Source: Arthrobacter sp. StoSoilB19
GTDB taxonomy: Bacteria; Actinomycetota; Actinomycetes; Actinomycetales; Micrococcaceae
Direction of reading: 5' to 3'
DNA length: 64,000 nt
NCBI RefSeq assembly: GCF_019977275.1
Contig: NZ_AP024650.1
Location: forward strand, 2,542,001-2,606,000
The notes beneath the pieces were generated by a model. The model was not told the origin of the DNA and did not search any database. It saw nothing but the letters and a program-made list of their open reading frames with translations. A program made the position numbers and the translations under genes. Numbering within the stretch: position 1 is the stretch's first letter; every line of letters begins with the position of its first letter. Below are positions 31,409 through 41,270 of this stretch, piece after piece.

Positions 31409-32614
31409 CTAGTTCAGCAGGGCGTCGACAAAGCCTTCGGTGTCGAACGGGGCCAGGTCGTCGGCGCCTTCGCCGAGTCCGATGAGTTTGACGGGCACGC
31501 CGAGCGTCTTCTGGATGGCGACGACGATGCCGCCCTTCGCGGTTCCGTCCAGTTTGGTCAGGACGATGCCGGTGATGTTGACAACCTCCGAAAAGACCCG
31601 CGCCTGGTTCAGGCCGTTCTGGCCGGTGGTGGCATCCAGAACCAGCAGGACCTCGTCCACCTCGGCCAGCTTCTCCACCACGCGCTTGACCTTGCCCAGT
31701 TCGTCCATCAGGCCCACCTTGTTCTGGAGGCGGCCGGCGGTGTCGATCATGACAACGTCCACTTCCTGCTCAATGCCTGCCTTCACGGCCTCGTAGGCAA
31801 CGGAGGCGGGATCGGCGCCGTCGATGTCCGACTTCACGGTGGGGACGCCGACGCGCTGCCCCCACGTGGCCAGCTGTTCCGCCGCGGCGGCGCGGAACGT
31901 GTCCGCGGCACCCAGCAGGACGTCCTTGTCCTCTGCCACCAGCACGCGCGCCAGCTTGCCGACGGTGGTGGTCTTGCCGACGCCGTTCACGCCCACCACC
32001 ATCATCACGGCAGGCCTGTCCGCATGGCGCTGGACGTTCAGGCTGCGGTCCATGGAGGGGTCGACAAGCTTGATGAGCTCTTCACGGAGCATGGCCTTGA
32101 CGTGTTCGGGGGTGCGGGTGCCCAGCACCTTGACCCGTTCGCGCAGGGCATCCACCAGCTGCATGGTGGGTTCGGTTCCCAGGTCCGCGAGGAGGAGTGT
32201 CTCCTCCACCTCGTCCCAGACGCTCTCATCGATCCGGTCGCTGGACAGCAGCGCCAGCAGGCCCTTGCCCATGATGTTGTTGGAGCGGACCAGCCGCTCA
32301 CGGAGGCGGGTGAGGCGGCCCGCGACAGGCAGCGGTGTTTCGACGGGAATGGTTTCCAGCCCGGCAGCGTCGTCCGGAACCGTAGTGGTGTCAAGCCCTT
32401 CGAGGTCCACGCCCGCGGGCGCCGTGCGTTCGATTGGTCCGGCGCTGTCCGCTACGGCGGTGCTGCCGCCGGAGCGGACCTCAGGATCGTTGGCATCCCG
32501 CGTGCCGGGGTACCGGGTGATGTTCCTCCGCGTCTTGAGCAGGACCGGAATCAGGCCGCCGATGACCACCAGCGCAACAAGAATGGACAGGACAATGGGA
32601 AGGATGTCATTCAC
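31409..32614 (-). CDS. ftsY: Signal recognition particle receptor FtsY
   Basis: The 401-residue SRP receptor has an N-terminal membrane segment (MNDILPIVLSILVALVVIGG, residues 1-27), an acidic/variable linker to about residue 100, then the NG domain with GVNGVGKTTTVGKLARVL, DTAGRLQNKVGLMDELGK and LTKLDGTAKGG. The anchored form is typical of actinobacteria, unlike the soluble-tailed E. coli protein. It works with Ffh (25.0 kb) to target proteins to the Sec channel. It lies downstream of smc, 104 bases apart, and is probably co-transcribed. Confidence 0.96.
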   Translation of the reverse strand: MNDILPIVLSILVALVVIGGLIPVLLKTRRNITRYPGTRDANDPEVRSGGSTAVADSAGPIERTAPAGVDLEGLDTTTVPDDAAGLETIPVETPLPVAGRLTRLRERLVRSNNIMGKGLLALLSSDRIDESVWDEVEETLLLADLGTEPTMQLVDALRERVKVLGTRTPEHVKAMLREELIKLVDPSMDRSLNVQRHADRPAVMMVVGVNGVGKTTTVGKLARVLVAEDKDVLLGAADTFRAAAAEQLATWGQRVGVPTVKSDIDGADPASVAYEAVKAGIEQEVDVVMIDTAGRLQNKVGLMDELGKVKRVVEKLAEVDEVLLVLDATTGQNGLNQARVFSEVVNITGIVLTKLDGTAKGGIVVAIQKTLGVPVKLIGLGEGADDLAPFDTEGFVDALLN

Positions 32615-32718
32615 TCCCCTAGCTTCTCACAAACGGCCTGCCCGGTTCGGGCGCGCAGCCCGCCCCTGACCTGCCCCAATGCGGCGCCCCCGCGGCCGCC
32701 GGACGCCGGCGGGTCCTG

Positions 32719-35700
32719 CTACACCTCGGAAACGAGCCGCTGGCTGATCACCGTGGAAACGCCGTCGCCCCTCATGGTGACGCCGTACAGTGCGTCCGCC
32801 ACCTCCATGGTCCGCTTCTGGTGGGTGATGACGATGAGCTGGCTGGACTCCCGAAGTTCCTCGAAGATGGTGATCAACCGGCCGAGGTTGGTGTCGTCCA
32901 GCGCCGCCTCCACCTCGTCCATGACGTAGAACGGCGAGGGCCGCGCCTTGAAGATGGCCACCAGCAGCGCCACCGCGGTAAGGGACCGCTCGCCTCCGGA
33001 GAGCAGGGACAACCGTTTAATTTTCTTGCCCGCAGGACGGGCCTCCACCTCGATGCCTGTGCTGAGCATGTCCCCCGGGTCCGTGAGGACCAGGCGGCCC
33101 TCGCCGCCGGGAAAGAGCCGCTCAAAAACCCGGACAAACTGGACCTGGGTGTCCTCGAACGCCTCGGCGAAGACGCGCTGGACCCGGTCGTCCACTTCCT
33201 TGATGATGTCCAGCAGGTCCCGGCGGCTGGCCTTCAGGTCCTCAAGCTGGGTGCTGAGGAACTGGTGCCGCTCCTCCAGTGCCGCGAATTCCTCCAGGGC
33301 CAGGGGGTTGACCTTGCCCAGGCTGGCGAGGTCGCGTTCAGCTTTGCGCAGCCGTTTCTCCTGCTCCTGCCGGACGTACGGCTTCCCTTCCCGGATTTCT
33401 TCCCCGCCGGCGTCAACGGGAGCCCGCAGCGCGGCCCACTTGTCGCCGGTCTCCTCCGCAGGCACGGGAACCGGGACGTGCGGCCCGAACTCTGCCACCA
33501 GCGCTTCGGGGGTGATGCCCAACTCGTCCACGGACCGGGATTCCACCGCCTCGATCCTGGCCCGCTGCTGCGCACGGGCCAGCTCATCCCGGTGCACGTT
33601 GTCGGTGAGGTCGGCCAGTTCGCGGGCCAGGGCGTCGTTGGCTTCCCGGATGTCCCGAAGCCCACGGTCACGCTGTTCGCGGTTTTCCTCGGCCAGGTCC
33701 CGTTCGTGCCGGGCGAGGTCCACCGATACGTCCACGTAACGCAGTGCCAGTTCCGCCGCGGCGGAAACGGCGGCCGCACGCCTGGCCTGGATGCGGCGGC
33801 GCCGGGCACGCTGGGCTGCTTCCTCCCGGGCACGGCGTTCGGTGGCGGCGGCGCGCTCCAGGGACGCCACCCTGTTGCGGGTTGCCGCCAGCTGCTCTTC
33901 GGCGCTGCGCAGGGATAACCGCGCCTCCACTTCCGCTGCACGGGCGGCGGATGCGGCACGGGCCAACGCGTCCCGCTGTTCGGTGGAGGGCTCCTCTTCA
34001 ACCGGAGCCTCCTGGGCGGCGGCCAGCCGGGCCGTGATGGCAGCGAGCGCCTCCTCCTCCGCGGCAACGTTCTCCGCAGCGCGTGCCAGGGAGGCCGCCA
34101 GGCGGTCGCTCTCACCGACGGCGCTGCGCAGGACCGAATTCAGGTGGCCCAGGCGTTCGGCCACGGCGGCCAGGCGGGCATCGGATTCGTGCAGTTTGTC
34201 CAGGGCAGCGTCCGCCTCCTCCTGCGCTCCGGCGCGGCGCGCCTCGGCGGCGGCCAGGGCGAACCTGTTCCGCTCCAGGTCTGCCGTGACCGCCGAAAGG
34301 CCACGGTCGGCGTCGTCCACCGCCGCCTGCACCTCAAGGAGGGAGGGCGCCTTGGCAGAACCGCCGGCAACGGATACGGCGGTGAACACGTCCCCCTCGC
34401 GGGTGACCGCCGTGAGTCCGGGCAGCCCGGCCACCAGCGCAGCCGCGGCGTCGATGCCTGTGACGACGGCGGTTCCGGACAGCAGGTGCCGGACCAGCGG
34501 GATGTGCTCCGCAGGTCCGTCCACCAGGTCGGCGGCCCATTGCGCACCATCGGGCAGCGGCACTGCTTTGGGGGCGGCCGCTCCTCCCGGCGTGGACTCC
34601 GTGGCGGGGTCACCCAGGTGGCCTGCCACCGCTGATGCGAGGAGCAGCGACGCCCGCCCGGCGTCGTCGTCCTTGAGCACCTTCAGGACGGCGGCCGCCG
34701 TGTCCTGATCCTGGACGAGGACTGCCTCGGAGGCCTCTCCCAGCGCGGCAGCGACCGCCGCCTCGTAACCACCCTGCACGCTGATCCCGGCCGCCAGGCT
34801 GCCCAGCACCCCGGACAGCCCTGACTCCAGTACGTGCCTGGCACCGTCCTTGCGGTCCAGGCCGAGCTTAAGAGCGTCGAGCCGGGCGGCAAGGGCGTCC
34901 CGCTTGCGGACGCCTTCGTTGACGGCGGCCTTGAGCCGGGCAATCTCCTGAAGGACCGCATCAAGTGCTTCACTGGCGGCCTCGTAATCGGCGTCGAGGG
35001 ATTCCTCCCCTTCCTCCACGCCGGCCACCTGGTTTTCCAAGGCCGTGAACTCGGCCTGGGCGCGCGCCCGCCGTTCCGTGCCGGCGGCAAGGGACTCCCG
35101 CAGCCGGCCCAGTTCTGCCTGCGCGGACTCTACCCGGGACCGCGCCGCCGCCACTTGTCCGGCCAGGCGGGCCAGGCCCTCCCGCCGGTCCGCGGCAGCC
35201 CGGAGCTGGGCAGTGAGCCGCCGGTCCTCAGCCACGGCCGCCTGCTCGGCGTCGGCCTTGGCGGCGCTGGCCGCCTCCAGGGTGGTGCGCCTGGCCTGGA
35301 TGTCCTGTTCAAGCTCAGCCAGCTCCTGCCGCACCCTGGCTGCCTGGCGCTCGAGCTGTTCGGGATCCCGGCCGGAAACCGGCGCGGCATCGTCGGAACC
35401 CAGCAGGCGGCTGCGCTCGGTGGCCAGCGAACCGAGCGCCCGGAGGCGCTCGCGTGCAGTGGACAGCCGGTACCAGGTGTCCCGCGCCGCGTTGAGGCGG
35501 GGCGTGGCTTCGGCCGCCAGCTGCTCCAGTGCCGCCTGCTGCCGGCGCCCGGCTTCGAGTTCCTGTTCGACGGCGGTCCGGCGGGCTTTGAGCGCTGCCT
35601 CGTCCGCCACGTCCTGCTCCAGTGCCTGCTGCAGCTGGACGAGGTCATCGGCGAGCAGCCGGGCACGGGCGTCCCGGACGTCGAACTGGACGCGCTGGGC

Positions 35701-36342
35701 ACGGCGGGCCACTTCGGCCTGTTTGCCAAGGGGAGTCAGCTGGCGGCGGATCTCGCCGGTGAGGTCGGTAAGGCGCTGGAGGTTGGCCTGCATCGCCTCC
35801 AGCTTCCGGACGGTCCGTTCCTTGCGCCGACGGTGTTTGAGGATTCCGGCCGCCTCCTCGATGAAGCCGCGGCGGTCCTCGGGGGTGGCGTGCAGCACGC
35901 GGTCCAGCTGGCCCTGGCCCACGATGACATGCATTTCCCGGCCCAGCCCGGAGTCGGAGAGGAGCTCCTGGATATCCAGCAGCCGGCAGGAGGCACCGTT
36001 AATGGCATATTCTGAGCCGCCCGTCCGGAAGAGTGTCCGGGAGATGGTGACTTCGCTGTATTCGATGGGGAGGGCGCCGTCGGTGTTGTCGATGGTCAGC
36101 GAAACGTGGGCCCGTCCCAGGGGCGGCCGCCCGGACGTCCCGGCAAAAATGACATCCTCCATTTTGCCGCCGCGGAGGGTCTTGGCCCCTTGCTCCCCCA
36201 TGACCCAGGCCAGGGCGTCCACCACGTTGGACTTGCCGGATCCGTTGGGACCCACGACGGCGGTGACCCCGGGTTCGAAGTCGAAGGTGGTGGCAGAGGC
36301 AAAGGACTTGAACCCCCGGACGGTGAGGCTTTTGAGGTGCAA
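32719..36342 (-). CDS. smc: Chromosome segregation protein SMC
   Basis: The 1207-residue ATPase compacts and segregates chromosomes with ScpA/ScpB. The N-terminal head has LHLKSLTVRGFKSFASAT and Walker A GPNGSGKSNVVDAL near residue 32; long Ala/Glu/Arg-rich coiled coils surround a hinge at about residues 500-680; the C-terminal head has LSGGERSLTAVALLVAIF and Walker B YVMDEVEAALDD. The frame is open another 339 codons upstream into oleA on the opposite strand, but TTG 36342 with CAGGAG upstream gives the conserved N-terminus. It is divergent from oleA. Confidence 0.96.
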   Translation of the reverse strand: MHLKSLTVRGFKSFASATTFDFEPGVTAVVGPNGSGKSNVVDALAWVMGEQGAKTLRGGKMEDVIFAGTSGRPPLGRAHVSLTIDNTDGALPIEYSEVTISRTLFRTGGSEYAINGASCRLLDIQELLSDSGLGREMHVIVGQGQLDRVLHATPEDRRGFIEEAAGILKHRRRKERTVRKLEAMQANLQRLTDLTGEIRRQLTPLGKQAEVARRAQRVQFDVRDARARLLADDLVQLQQALEQDVADEAALKARRTAVEQELEAGRRQQAALEQLAAEATPRLNAARDTWYRLSTARERLRALGSLATERSRLLGSDDAAPVSGRDPEQLERQAARVRQELAELEQDIQARRTTLEAASAAKADAEQAAVAEDRRLTAQLRAAADRREGLARLAGQVAAARSRVESAQAELGRLRESLAAGTERRARAQAEFTALENQVAGVEEGEESLDADYEAASEALDAVLQEIARLKAAVNEGVRKRDALAARLDALKLGLDRKDGARHVLESGLSGVLGSLAAGISVQGGYEAAVAAALGEASEAVLVQDQDTAAAVLKVLKDDDAGRASLLLASAVAGHLGDPATESTPGGAAAPKAVPLPDGAQWAADLVDGPAEHIPLVRHLLSGTAVVTGIDAAAALVAGLPGLTAVTREGDVFTAVSVAGGSAKAPSLLEVQAAVDDADRGLSAVTADLERNRFALAAAEARRAGAQEEADAALDKLHESDARLAAVAERLGHLNSVLRSAVGESDRLAASLARAAENVAAEEEALAAITARLAAAQEAPVEEEPSTEQRDALARAASAARAAEVEARLSLRSAEEQLAATRNRVASLERAAATERRAREEAAQRARRRRIQARRAAAVSAAAELALRYVDVSVDLARHERDLAEENREQRDRGLRDIREANDALARELADLTDNVHRDELARAQQRARIEAVESRSVDELGITPEALVAEFGPHVPVPVPAEETGDKWAALRAPVDAGGEEIREGKPYVRQEQEKRLRKAERDLASLGKVNPLALEEFAALEERHQFLSTQLEDLKASRRDLLDIIKEVDDRVQRVFAEAFEDTQVQFVRVFERLFPGGEGRLVLTDPGDMLSTGIEVEARPAGKKIKRLSLLSGGERSLTAVALLVAIFKARPSPFYVMDEVEAALDDTNLGRLITIFEELRESSQLIVITHQKRTMEVADALYGVTMRGDGVSTVISQRLVSEV

Positions 36343-36504
36343 GGCTTTTCTGGTCTCCTGGAGCGGATAGGGCACTTTTGCTGGAACCGGCTCACTACAA
36401 TCTACTGGGCAGGACCGACATTTCCCGGCAGCAGCCCCCGGAACCGGAACAGGGGACACGGCCGGATATGCCGGTTCCGGCCCGGCAAAGGCATAGTTAA
36501 GCTC

Positions 36505-36531
36505 TTGAGCCTGCGTATATGTGGGTACAGT
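36505..36531 (+). promoter_or_regulatory. Possible oleA promoter
   Basis: TTGAGC (36505-36510) and TACAGT (36526-36531) resemble -35 and -10 hexamers, but the 15-base spacer is short. They lie 41 bases before the proposed oleA start in the 229-base gap between smc and oleA. Confidence 0.3.
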
Positions 36532-36571
36532 CACCGCATGAATGCGCGACGGAAACGAAGAGGGGCTTGAA

Positions 36572-37594
36572 TTGGCAGGTAATGCAACCTTCCGCCACAG
36601 CAACACCGCGCTGCTCTCGGTGAGCAGCGTCGAGGCTCCGAGGATTGTAAGCTCCACGGACTTCGACCGCCACCTGGCGCACACCCTGAAGCGGCTGAAG
36701 TTTCCACCCCGGCTGCTTGAGCGGGTAGCAGGCATTACGCACCGCCGATGGTGGGCCCCCGGAACATCGTTCGATGACGCCGCGGTGGAAGCCGGCGCCA
36801 AGGCCCTGGCCGAGGCAGGCATCGAAGCCTCCGACGTCGGACTGCTGATCAACACCTCTGTCACGCGGCGCAACCTCGAACCGTCCGTCGCGGTGAAGAT
36901 CCACCACGGCCTCAGCCTGCCGTCGTCGGCCATGAACTTCGACCTCGCCAACGCGTGCCTCGGGTTCGTGAACGCCCTGACCCTGGCAGCGAACATGATC
37001 GACTCAGGACAGATCAGGTACGCCGTCGTCGTCAATGGCGAGGACGCCCAGCTGACGCAGGAGGCGACCCTCGCCCGGCTGCAACGGCCGGAAACCACCC
37101 GCGACGATTTCAACCGCGAGTTCGCCACACTGACGTTGGGGTCCGGGGCTGCGGCGGCCGTCCTGGGGCCGGCCGATGAGCACCCCGGTGCGCACCGGGT
37201 GGTGGGCGGCGTGATGCGTGCCGGCACCGAGCACCATGAACTGTGCGTGGGCGGCATCGACGGCATGAACACCGACACGAAAGGGCTGCTCGACGGCGGC
37301 CTCCAGCTGGTCGTGGACGCGTGGCATGAGGCGCAGCCCGAGTGGGACTGGGCGGCCATGGACCGCTACGTCACGCACCAGGTCAGCAACGCCTATACAC
37401 GGGCCATCATTGACGCAATCGACCTCGACCCGGACAAGGTGCCCATCACGTTCCCGCACTGGGGCAATGTTGGTCCGGCCTCGCTGCCCATGACGCTGGC
37501 GGCCGAGTCGCAGTCCCTGGATACCGGCGACCGCGTGCTGTGCATGGGCGTGGGTTCCGGCCTGAACACCGCGATGCTGGAAATCGTTTGGTGA
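36572..37594 (+). CDS. oleA: Olefin biosynthesis thiolase OleA
   Basis: The 340-residue thiolase-fold enzyme joins two fatty acyl-CoAs head to head to form a 2-alkyl-3-ketoacid. The catalytic Cys is in FDLANACLGFVNA (near residue 125), the base Glu in RRNLEPSVAVKI, His in VTHQVSNAY and Asn in HWGNVGPAS. These distinguish OleA from the FabH at 5.9 kb. TTG 36572 is taken as start because AGAGGGG precedes it and MAGNATFRHSNTALL fits the family; an in-frame ATG at 36542 lacks a ribosome-binding site. It overlaps oleBC by four bases (GTGA). Confidence 0.93.
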   Translation: MAGNATFRHSNTALLSVSSVEAPRIVSSTDFDRHLAHTLKRLKFPPRLLERVAGITHRRWWAPGTSFDDAAVEAGAKALAEAGIEASDVGLLINTSVTRRNLEPSVAVKIHHGLSLPSSAMNFDLANACLGFVNALTLAANMIDSGQIRYAVVVNGEDAQLTQEATLARLQRPETTRDDFNREFATLTLGSGAAAAVLGPADEHPGAHRVVGGVMRAGTEHHELCVGGIDGMNTDTKGLLDGGLQLVVDAWHEAQPEWDWAAMDRYVTHQVSNAYTRAIIDAIDLDPDKVPITFPHWGNVGPASLPMTLAAESQSLDTGDRVLCMGVGSGLNTAMLEIVW

Positions 37595-40272
37595 TCGTGG
37601 ACTGGCCGGGCGTGGCCAACGAATGGTCGCGCGAAATTGATGTCCCTTCCACAGCGGGTGTCGATGCACCAGGTACGGTGCGCCGCTGGCACCTGCTGGA
37701 CAACGGCGGAGAACTTGCCCGCCGCGGCCTGATTCCCGCAGGAACCCTGCTGTGCGTGCACGGCAACCCCACCTGGTCCTACCTGTGGCGCAGCCTGCTG
37801 GCCGCCGGATCCGACCCCGCTCATCCGTGGCGGGTGGTGGCGGTGGACCAGCTCGACATGGGCTTCTCCGAGCGGACGGGCACCTTCCGCCGGCTGGCTG
37901 ACAGGATCCAGGACCTGGGCGACCTGACGGACGCGCTGGCCCTGGACGGACCTGTCGTCCCGGTGGGGCATGACTGGGGCGGGGTGGTCAGCCTGGGCTG
38001 GGCGCTGGCACATCAACACCAGCTGGCGGGTGTGGTGCTGACCAATACGGCCGTTCACCAGCCTGCCGACTCATCCATTCCCCCGGCTTTGCGCGTTGCC
38101 CTCCACCCTGCCGTGCACAAGTGGGGAACCACCACCTCCGATTCCTTCCTGCGGGTGACGCATTCGCTGGCGCAACCGCCGTTGCCTGCAGACGTCCGGA
38201 ACGCCTACACGGCCCCCTACCGCGGAGCCGCGCGGCGGGCCGGGGTGGGAAACTTTGTTGCCGACATCCCCGTGGACGCCTCGCATCCCAGCTTTGCCGC
38301 GCTCGGCGGCGTGGCGGAAGGCCTCCGGAACCTGAAGGTCCCTGCCCTGATGCTGTGGGGTCCGCGCGACCCGATTTTTTCCGACCGCTATCTCAAGGAC
38401 CTCATCACCCGCCTCCCGCATGCTGACGTGCACCGCTACGAGGGCGCAGGACACCTGCTCGCGGAGGACCGGGACATCGCCCCGGCGGTTTTCGACTGGC
38501 TGGCCGGGCGGGTCAGCGGCGGCGGCAACGGTTCGCCCGCGACGGGGAACGCCGCTTCCCAGCCACCGGCCCGCGAAGGTTTCCGGCCATTGTGGACGCT
38601 CCTCGCCGAACAGGCGGCAGGACCCGCCGGAGGTGAGCCGGCCGTCGTCGAAATGGCTGCGGACGGCACCGTGGCCCGCGCCCTCACGTGGCAGCAGCTG
38701 GACTCTGACGTCGACCGCCTGGCCACCGGCCTGCACCTGGCAGGCGTAAGGCCGGGCAGCCGGGTGAGCCTCATGGTCCCGCCCGGGGTGGACCTGACCG
38801 TGGCCCTTTATGCCTGCCTGCGGCTGGGAGCCGTGGTGGTGGTGGCCGATGCCGGCCTGGGTACGAAGGGATTGAGCCGGGCCGTCAAGGGGGCAACCCC
38901 GGACTTCCTGATAGGCATTGACAAGGCACTGGCCGCTGCCCGCGCCCTGGGCTGGGCGGCCAGGCGCATCAGCGTGCGCGACCTGCCGCCCGCCCGCCGG
39001 CGGATCCTCGGGGTGGAAACGTCCCTGGCCGGGCTGGCGAGGGCGGGTACCGTGCCCTCCGCCGGGCCTGGCCACGGCGACGGAACATACTCCGCGGCCC
39101 CGGACTCCCCCGCCGCCGTGCTCTTCACCTCCGGCTCCACGGGTCCGGCCAAGGGGGTTCTGTACACGCACCGGCAACTCGCCGCCATGCGGGACACCGT
39201 GGCCGAAACCTTTGGGATCCATCCGGGCCAGCGGCTGGTGGCGGGTTTCGCGCCCTTCGCCTTGCTGGGACCAGCTCTGGGAACCGTGTCCGTAACGCCG
39301 GCGATGGACGTCACCGCACCACGAACCCTGACGGCACGAGCCCTCGCGGATGCCGCAGCGGCCATCGACGCCACAGTGGTCTTCGCGTCCCCGGCTGCCC
39401 TGCGCAACGTGGTCGCCACCGGCGGCGGACTCACCGCGGAGGGCACGGCAGCCCTGAAACGCGTTGAACTGCTGCTCTCCGCCGGCGCTCCCGTTCCGGA
39501 GCCGCTCCTTGCGGAAGTGCAGCGGCTGCTGCCGGGTGCCTCCCTGCACACGCCTTACGGAATGACGGAGGCCCTGCCCGTCACCGACATCAGCCTCGAA
39601 CAAATCCGGACCGCGGCCTTCGACGCCGGATCCGGGACAAAGCCCGGGGCCGGCAACGGCGTCTGCGTGGGCCGGCCCGTCCACGGCGCCCAGGTAGCCG
39701 TCATCCCCTTGGCGGCAGACGGTACCGCCCCCGGTTCAACTCCTGTCACGGACGCGGGAATCACCGGTGAAATCCTGGTCAGTGCTCCGCACGTCAAGGA
39801 TATGTACGACCGGCTCTGGCTGACCCAGGAGGCCAGCACCGGCGTGGCCGGATGGCACCGCACCGGCGACGTAGGCCACTTCGACTCCGACGGCCGGCTG
39901 TGGGTGGAAGGCCGGCTTGCGCACGTCGTCACCGCGCCCGGTTCGGTGGTGACCCCGGTAGGCGCCGAACAGGCCATCGAACGGGTGGCCGGCATCCGCA
40001 TGGCCGCGATCGTTGGCGTGGGGCCAGCGGGGACGCAGGCCGTCACCGCCGTCGTCGAGACCGTCCCGCCCGTCCGGAAAGCGGGCCCCGCCGGTCCGGA
40101 ACTGGCTGGACAAGTCCGGGAGGCCGCCCGCCTGGCGGGCGTTTCCGTGGCCGCCGTCCTGGTGGTCCCCGCGCAGCCCACCGATATCCGCCACAACGCA
40201 AAGATTGACCGGACGCGCCTGTCCCGGTGGGCTGAGTCCGTCCTGGCCGGCGGACGCGCGGGGACGCCATGA
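37591..40272 (+). CDS. oleBC: Fused OleBC: beta-lactone decarboxylase plus beta-lactone synthetase
   Basis: The 893-residue fusion performs the last two steps of head-to-head alkene synthesis. Residues about 1-300 are OleB, an alpha/beta hydrolase of the haloalkane-dehalogenase type with HGNPTWSYLWR (58), nucleophile Asp128 in VGHDWGG and His in GAGHLLAED. A Gly/Pro-rich linker (about 310-330) leads to OleC, an AMP-ligase-like domain with LFTSGSTGPAKGVLYTH and TPYGMTEALPVTD and a GDVGHFDSDGRLWVEGR hinge. OleC makes the beta-lactone and OleB decarboxylates it to the cis-alkene. The fusion is as in Micrococcus; most proteobacteria have separate genes. GTG 37591 overlaps oleA. Confidence 0.93.
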   Translation: MIVDWPGVANEWSREIDVPSTAGVDAPGTVRRWHLLDNGGELARRGLIPAGTLLCVHGNPTWSYLWRSLLAAGSDPAHPWRVVAVDQLDMGFSERTGTFRRLADRIQDLGDLTDALALDGPVVPVGHDWGGVVSLGWALAHQHQLAGVVLTNTAVHQPADSSIPPALRVALHPAVHKWGTTTSDSFLRVTHSLAQPPLPADVRNAYTAPYRGAARRAGVGNFVADIPVDASHPSFAALGGVAEGLRNLKVPALMLWGPRDPIFSDRYLKDLITRLPHADVHRYEGAGHLLAEDRDIAPAVFDWLAGRVSGGGNGSPATGNAASQPPAREGFRPLWTLLAEQAAGPAGGEPAVVEMAADGTVARALTWQQLDSDVDRLATGLHLAGVRPGSRVSLMVPPGVDLTVALYACLRLGAVVVVADAGLGTKGLSRAVKGATPDFLIGIDKALAAARALGWAARRISVRDLPPARRRILGVETSLAGLARAGTVPSAGPGHGDGTYSAAPDSPAAVLFTSGSTGPAKGVLYTHRQLAAMRDTVAETFGIHPGQRLVAGFAPFALLGPALGTVSVTPAMDVTAPRTLTARALADAAAAIDATVVFASPAALRNVVATGGGLTAEGTAALKRVELLLSAGAPVPEPLLAEVQRLLPGASLHTPYGMTEALPVTDISLEQIRTAAFDAGSGTKPGAGNGVCVGRPVHGAQVAVIPLAADGTAPGSTPVTDAGITGEILVSAPHVKDMYDRLWLTQEASTGVAGWHRTGDVGHFDSDGRLWVEGRLAHVVTAPGSVVTPVGAEQAIERVAGIRMAAIVGVGPAGTQAVTAVVETVPPVRKAGPAGPELAGQVREAARLAGVSVAAVLVVPAQPTDIRHNAKIDRTRLSRWAESVLAGGRAGTP

Positions 40273-41240
40273 AAGTCCTCGTCACCGGTGCAAGCGGACT
40301 CCTGGGCCGTGAAGTCGCCGGACAACTGGTGCGCCGGGGCCATGACGTCACCACCTTCCAGCGGCGTCCCTCAGGGGTCGACGGCGCCACCGACCACCGC
40401 GGATCCCTCACCGATGATGCCGCCGTCGGCGCTGCCGTCCGGGGTGCCGAGGCGGTCATCCACCTGGCGGCCAAGGTCTCCTTCACGGGCCGTGCCGCCG
40501 AGTTCGACGAGGTAAACGTCCAGGGCACCCGACGGCTGCTCCTCGCCGCCCGCGCGGCCGGTGTGAGGGACCTGGTCTACGTGTCCTCCCCGTCAGTGGC
40601 CAATTCCGGCGCCGCCATTGCGGGCCTGGGCGCAGAGCCGGCGGACCCGGAACGTGCCCACGGGGACTACTCCCGCACCAAGGCCCAGGCCGAACTGCTG
40701 GCCCTTGCCGCGGACGCCGCGGACTTCCGCGTTGCTGCCGTACGGCCGCATGTGGTCTGGGGGCCCGGGGACACCCAGTTGGTGGAACGGGTGCTGGCGC
40801 GCGCGGCCCGGCACCGGCTGCCGCTGCTGGATGCGGGTGCTGCCCTGATCGACACCACGTATGTGGACAATGCCGCGTCGGCGATCGTTGCCGCGCTGGA
40901 CCGCATCGGCCATATCCATGGCAGGGCACTGGTTGTCAGCAACGGCGAGCCACGGCCGGTGGGCGAACTGATTGCCGGCATCTGCGCCGCCGGTGGCGTG
41001 CCTGCTCCGTCGTGGTCCGTGCCGGGACATCTTGCCCGGTCCGCGGGATCCGTAGTGGAAAAGGTGTGGCTGAGGCTTGGAATGCAGGACGAACCGCCCA
41101 TGACGAAGTTCCTTGCGGAGCAGCTCTCCACCGCCCACTGGTTCGACCAGCGCGAAACCCGGGAACTCCTCGACTGGACTCCGGCCGTCTCGATCGACGA
41201 GGGCCTGGCGCGGTTGGCCGCATACTACGGCTCCCGCTGA
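40269..41240 (+). CDS. oleD: 2-alkyl-3-ketoalkanoic acid reductase OleD
   Basis: The 323-residue extended short-chain dehydrogenase reduces the OleA product to the 2-alkyl-3-hydroxy acid used by OleC. It has the nucleotide-binding motif VLVTGASGLLGREVAGQL at residue 4, VYVSSPSVANSG with the catalytic Ser and YSRTKAQAE with the Tyr-x3-Lys pair near residue 136. It overlaps oleBC by four bases (ATGA), completing a tightly coupled three-gene operon. The stop is 30 bases from the convergent mutM stop. Confidence 0.92.
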   Translation: MKVLVTGASGLLGREVAGQLVRRGHDVTTFQRRPSGVDGATDHRGSLTDDAAVGAAVRGAEAVIHLAAKVSFTGRAAEFDEVNVQGTRRLLLAARAAGVRDLVYVSSPSVANSGAAIAGLGAEPADPERAHGDYSRTKAQAELLALAADAADFRVAAVRPHVVWGPGDTQLVERVLARAARHRLPLLDAGAALIDTTYVDNAASAIVAALDRIGHIHGRALVVSNGEPRPVGELIAGICAAGGVPAPSWSVPGHLARSAGSVVEKVWLRLGMQDEPPMTKFLAEQLSTAHWFDQRETRELLDWTPAVSIDEGLARLAAYYGSR

Positions 41241-41270
41241 CCGCTCCGGAGGAGCTGGGCCGGGCCTGTA

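Noticed and set aside
36343..37359. N-terminal extension of SMC by 339 residues
   Set aside because: The extension is antisense to oleA; the conserved SMC N-terminus begins at TTG 36342 with a good ribosome-binding site.
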